Assembly: GCA_001028815.1 (NCBI GenBank)
Contig: LDJB01000001.1
Span: 432,707-496,706, forward strand
Direction of reading: 5' to 3'
Source of the DNA: Peptococcaceae bacterium 1109
Lineage (GTDB): Bacteria > Bacillota > Limnochordia > Darwinibacteriales > Darwinibacteriaceae
DNA: 64,000 bases
Under the pieces are notes generated by a model. It made no database searches. It saw only the letters and a program-made list of their open reading frames with translations, and was not told the DNA's origin. Shown here one piece after another: positions 62,568 through 64,000 of the stretch. A program made the translations under genes and the position numbers. Numbering within the stretch: the stretch's first letter is position 1; each line of letters begins with the position of its first letter.

Positions 62568-64000
62568 ATGGCACGGGAAGAACGCTTTATGAGCCGGAGG
62601 AAGTATATCCCGGCTCTTAGTGTTATAGTGGGGGCACTAGCCTGCGTGGGCTTGTTTTCGCAGGCAAGCTACGAAGTGGCCGCATTTGTGATCGGGCTCG
62701 ATGCAAGGATTGGCGGGGCTGGCCTTACCCGCTTTGTCCTCCCACCTGTGGGTTCCATCAGCGCTTCCACTCATCCCCTTCCCATCCAGCTTACCGTGAC
62801 TCTCCAGAACATCGATCTGGCCGTCCTTAGAACGGTTGTGTTTTCCACTCCCGAGGTGCTCCAGGCGGTCATCGATACAGCGGACGAATGGGCGGCCCGC
62901 ATCCTCATGGCCTACTTGGCCCGGCTGGTAGCCTTGGGAGCTTTGGGAGCGATGGTGGGGGTGTGGCTCGCGGGGGTAAAGCAGCTGAGAGGCCTAACCC
63001 TCGCAGGGCTTACTGGTGCCCTGCTTATAGCTCTAATCGTGGGGCTGGTTTACGCAACCTTTGATCAATCTGCCTTCACCAACCCTGAGTACCACGGCAT
63101 CATTGAGGCCGCACCCTGGATGTTTGAACTGGTCCAGGAGAGCTTGGAACGGGTAGAAGAGCTGGGCCAGCAGATTCAGACAGTCGCGGGCAACCTCTAC
63201 GCGGTGTTTGCCAACTTAGAGAACGTGGGGCAAATTAGCTTGGGCCGGGTTGACTTGCTTGTGCTGCACATTTCCGACATTCACAACAACCCCGTCGCCT
63301 ATGATTTCGTCCGCCAGGTGATCGGCAGTTTTCCGGTGAACTTCGTGATCGATACAGGTGATCTAACAGATTGGGGCACAGAGCTGGAAGCGGAGATTAC
63401 CACCAGGATCAGACAGCTGAACGTGCCCTATGTATTTGCCACCGGAAACCACGATTCCCCCGATGTGGTGGCCCGCTTGCGGGAGACTCCCAACGTGGTG
63501 CTGGTGGATGAAGAGGTACAGGATATTATGGGGCTCCGCCTCGCAGGGATAGGTGATCCAGCCGCTAAGCGCTATTCTCCAGAGCCAGCGGGCCTTGATG
63601 AGCTCTACTCTATCGCACAGGCCATCAATGAGCACTGGGGGAGAGCAGAAGACCGTCCCGATGTTTTTATTGTCCACAACCATCGCGTTGCCCAGCAGAT
63701 TCACCCAGGGCTGTTTGGCGCTGTGTTGTGCGGCCACAGTCACAGCTTGGAAATCACCGAGCGGGAGGGTACGGTGTACATCAACGCGGGCACCACCGGT
63801 GCCGCGGGCATCCGGGGGTTTCAATCCCGGAATCCCCTCCCTTACAGCCTTGCTCTCCTCCACTATGCCCGCTCTGAGGAGGGGAGGCTGACCCTAGTAG
63901 CGGTAGATGGAGTGCACGTCTCTGGCCTTGGGTCCGGCTTCTCCCTTCAACGAACATTTACAGAGGTGGGCAGGATTAACAGAATAGACGTCGAAACACA
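62568..64000 (+). CDS. Membrane-anchored calcineurin-like metallophosphoesterase (3' end outside window)
   Basis: An open frame of 477 residues that runs off the window, starting at ATG 62568 after AAGGGGAGG. Membrane helices lie at about residues 13-32, 125-147 and 150-172. A basic inner loop (VKQLRG) separates the last two, which would put the rest outside the membrane. The phosphoesterase domain begins near residue 230: LHISDIHNN, DTGDLTDWG, TGNHDSPD, VHNHR and GHSHS, the complete dimetal ligand set. The substrate is unknown. It follows cinA by 20 bases. Confidence 0.85.
   Translation, partial: MAREERFMSRRKYIPALSVIVGALACVGLFSQASYEVAAFVIGLDARIGGAGLTRFVLPPVGSISASTHPLPIQLTVTLQNIDLAVLRTVVFSTPEVLQAVIDTADEWAARILMAYLARLVALGALGAMVGVWLAGVKQLRGLTLAGLTGALLIALIVGLVYATFDQSAFTNPEYHGIIEAAPWMFELVQESLERVEELGQQIQTVAGNLYAVFANLENVGQISLGRVDLLVLHISDIHNNPVAYDFVRQVIGSFPVNFVIDTGDLTDWGTELEAEITTRIRQLNVPYVFATGNHDSPDVVARLRETPNVVLVDEEVQDIMGLRLAGIGDPAAKRYSPEPAGLDELYSIAQAINEHWGRAEDRPDVFIVHNHRVAQQIHPGLFGAVLCGHSHSLEITEREGTVYINAGTTGAAGIRGFQSRNPLPYSLALLHYARSEEGRLTLVAVDGVHVSGLGSGFSLQRTFTEVGRINRIDVET

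Overview
The window is a gene-dense, moderately GC-rich chromosomal segment with almost entirely core genes. It looks like an endospore-forming member of the Bacillota (Clostridia- or Limnochordia-like), because it carries spoIIGA-sigE, sigG, spoIIR, spoIIP, yunB, an FtsK/SpoIIIE translocase, the yqhG/yqhH pair and a MurE with the DNPR motif of meso-diaminopimelate enzymes. A superoxide reductase and pyruvate phosphate dikinase suggest an anaerobe. The ATP synthase c subunit suggests sodium coupling. TTG and GTG start codons are common. No prophage, insertion sequence, CRISPR array or rRNA was seen, and no intergenic stretch over 300 bases is left without an assigned feature.

Layout. 1-8.9 kb: the end of mutS2, a class A PBP (minus), yunB, a short leucyl-tRNA-synthetase-like protein, lgt (minus), a detached murG, superoxide reductase (minus), a small zinc-ribbon protein coupled to prsW, and yebC. 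9-15 kb: ruvCAB, recO, then glyQS behind a promoter and an attenuator. 15-22 kb: ppdK, a dGTPase-like HD protein, dnaG and sigA. 22-23.3 kb: a CAT-anticodon tRNA, a Nif3-family gene and RNase P RNA.

23.4-35.2 kb is the division and cell-wall cluster: mraZ, rsmH, ftsL, ftsI-like, murE, murF, mraY, ftsW, murA fused in frame to ftsQ, and ftsZ. murD, murB and ftsA are absent from the window. murG and murC lie elsewhere in it. 35.2-38.5 kb is the sporulation block, with spoIIGA-sigE inverted so that it diverges from sigG-spoIIR. 38.6-48.6 kb holds ylmC-like, nrdR, pgeF, ftsK/spoIIIE, rodZ-like, hslO, a UPF0182 protein, spoIIP and murC.

48.5-54 kb runs on the minus strand: the yqhG/yqhH pair and an ATP synthase operon containing atpZ-like, atpI, B, E, F and H that terminates before any atpAGDC. 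54-64 kb carries rimO, pgsA, a membrane protein coupled to a short FtsH-like protease, DUF441 and YuiD-type membrane proteins, a lipoprotein, an M42 peptidase, cinA and a membrane-anchored metallophosphoesterase that runs off the end.

The points most worth checking are the murA-ftsQ fusion across a G7 tract, an apparent AUA start codon for dnaG, the catalytically empty LeuRS-like protein, the two-carboxylate sodium-type c subunit in a split ATP synthase operon, the relic T-box attenuator before glyQ, and the FtsH-like protease lacking its external domain.
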